Shown here in pieces: positions 5,855-6,470 of a stretch of DNA of 6,470 nt. The DNA is from Lentisphaeria bacterium (lineage in GTDB: Bacteria; Verrucomicrobiota; Lentisphaeria; JABSQK01; UBA12247): contig DMTJ01000395.1 in NCBI GenBank assembly GCA_003477185.1, forward strand, positions 6,884-13,353, read 5' to 3'. The notes below the pieces were generated by a model. It did no database searches and had not been told where the DNA came from. It saw only the letters and a list, made by a program, of their open reading frames with translations. Each line of letters begins with the position of its first letter. The stretch's first letter is position 1. A program made the position numbers and the translations under genes.

Positions 5855-6470
5855 ATGACAATTGAGCTGTCCGATCCAGTTGCTTTCTCGCTTGGGGGGC
5901 TTGAGGTGATGTGGTATGGCGTGTTCTTCGCCGTGGGGTTATTCGCCGGTGCGCAGTGCCTGAGTCGTCTTGGGCCGCGGCGCGATTTAAATCAGGACAA
6001 GCTAGCCAACATGGTTCTTGTGTTGGCTGTCTCCGCCATCGCTGGCGCTCGAACGCTCTATGTGATCACGCATTGGCCTGACTTTTCCGGCGATCTGGTC
6101 AGCATCTTTAACTTGAGAAGCGGTGGGCTGGTATTCTACGGGGGGCTGATCGGCGGGACACTCGGTGCCATTTGGTGGATTCGAAGGCATCATCTGCCAT
6201 TTTGGCATGTGGCAGACGTCTGCGCAGTCGCGATTCCCCTTGGGCATGCCTTCGGGCGCTTGGGCTGCCTGCTGAATGGCTGTTGTCACGGTCGCTCGGG
6301 CGAGTGGGGGCTGCTATACCCGGTACGCTCTAGTGCCTATTATGTGGCGCTGTGGACGGGAAAGCTTGAAGACTTTTCGAACTCGGTGCCCGTCTTTCCG
6401 TCACAGGCGTTGATGGCGGCCAGCAATTTGGTCCTCTTCGGCATTCTCTTGGCGTTATTCATTCGGCGCG
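5855..6470 (+). CDS. lgt: Prolipoprotein diacylglyceryl transferase, 3' end outside the window
   Basis: Lgt is an inner-membrane enzyme that moves diacylglycerol from phosphatidylglycerol onto the lipobox cysteine of prolipoproteins, the first step of lipoprotein maturation. About 205 residues are visible, open to the window edge; full proteins have about 260-300. Recognisable blocks are LEVMWYGVFFAVG (16-28), with the membrane-embedded Trp-Tyr-Gly, RSGGLVFYGGLIGG (88-101), the signature GHAFGRLGCLL followed by NGCCHG (130-146), and PVFPSQ (179-184), the counterpart of the HPTQLYE block. Several hydrophobic helices fit the seven-helix fold. The signature Arg135 is kept, but GRxGN of E. coli is GRLGC here, with Cys-Cys following; from memory this variant occurs in other non-proteobacterial Lgt proteins. 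It is transcribed divergently from the exported-protein gene across a 138-bp spacer. Confidence 0.95.
   Translation, partial: MTIELSDPVAFSLGGLEVMWYGVFFAVGLFAGAQCLSRLGPRRDLNQDKLANMVLVLAVSAIAGARTLYVITHWPDFSGDLVSIFNLRSGGLVFYGGLIGGTLGAIWWIRRHHLPFWHVADVCAVAIPLGHAFGRLGCLLNGCCHGRSGEWGLLYPVRSSAYYVALWTGKLEDFSNSVPVFPSQALMAASNLVLFGILLALFIRR

Noticed and set aside
5334..5858. Plus-strand 174-codon frame opposite the exported protein
   Set aside because: Antisense shadow; the minus strand shows a signal peptide, ribosome binding site and promoter, while this frame shows none.

Overview
The window is about 6.5 kb of moderately GC-rich bacterial chromosome, mostly housekeeping genes with two lineage-specific secreted-protein genes. 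It reads as chromosomal core: era, gmk and lgt are universal or near-universal bacterial genes, and no IS, phage, tRNA, rRNA or CRISPR signature is visible. The lineage cannot be fixed from the sequence alone. The Lgt variant (GRLGC...GCCHG) and the secreted protein carrying NGKW/NGDW-type motifs would fit the PVC group (Verrucomicrobiota/Kiritimatiellota-like) or Acidobacteriota; this is a tentative inference.

Layout: (1) 1-336 (+) is the tail, or a short whole, of an unrecognised protein. (2) 376-1284 (-) is era, convergent with it. (3) A 122-bp divergent spacer leads into a tightly overlapping (+) operon: gmk (1407-2027), an ABC-type ATPase (2021-2953) and its ABC-2 family permease (2950-3711). 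(4) 3712-3896 is a spacer between converging units with an inverted repeat and a promoter-like -10, but no convincing gene. (5) 3897 to about 4627 (-) is a broken gene for a secreted beta-rich protein. Its reading frame has to be assembled from at least three segments, and it contains two copies of a W-SP...GFDNF-V module. (6) 4638-4817 (-) is a Trm112/YcaR-like zinc protein, placed 2 nt behind (7) 4820-5716 (-), an exported coiled-coil protein with an acidic tail. (8) A 138-bp divergent spacer separates this from lgt (5855 onward, +), which runs off the window end.

Functionally, era (30S maturation) and gmk (GMP to GDP) are core growth genes. The two-gene exporter is translationally coupled to gmk but has no obvious substrate. 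The minus-strand pair at 4638-5716 forms a second transcription unit with a good extended -10 promoter, and the broken secreted gene lies directly behind it. Lgt begins lipoprotein maturation. The least explained parts are the frame-broken repeat protein, the exported coiled-coil protein, and the promoter/inverted-repeat element at 3821-3857. I found no strong evidence for a novel multi-gene system.
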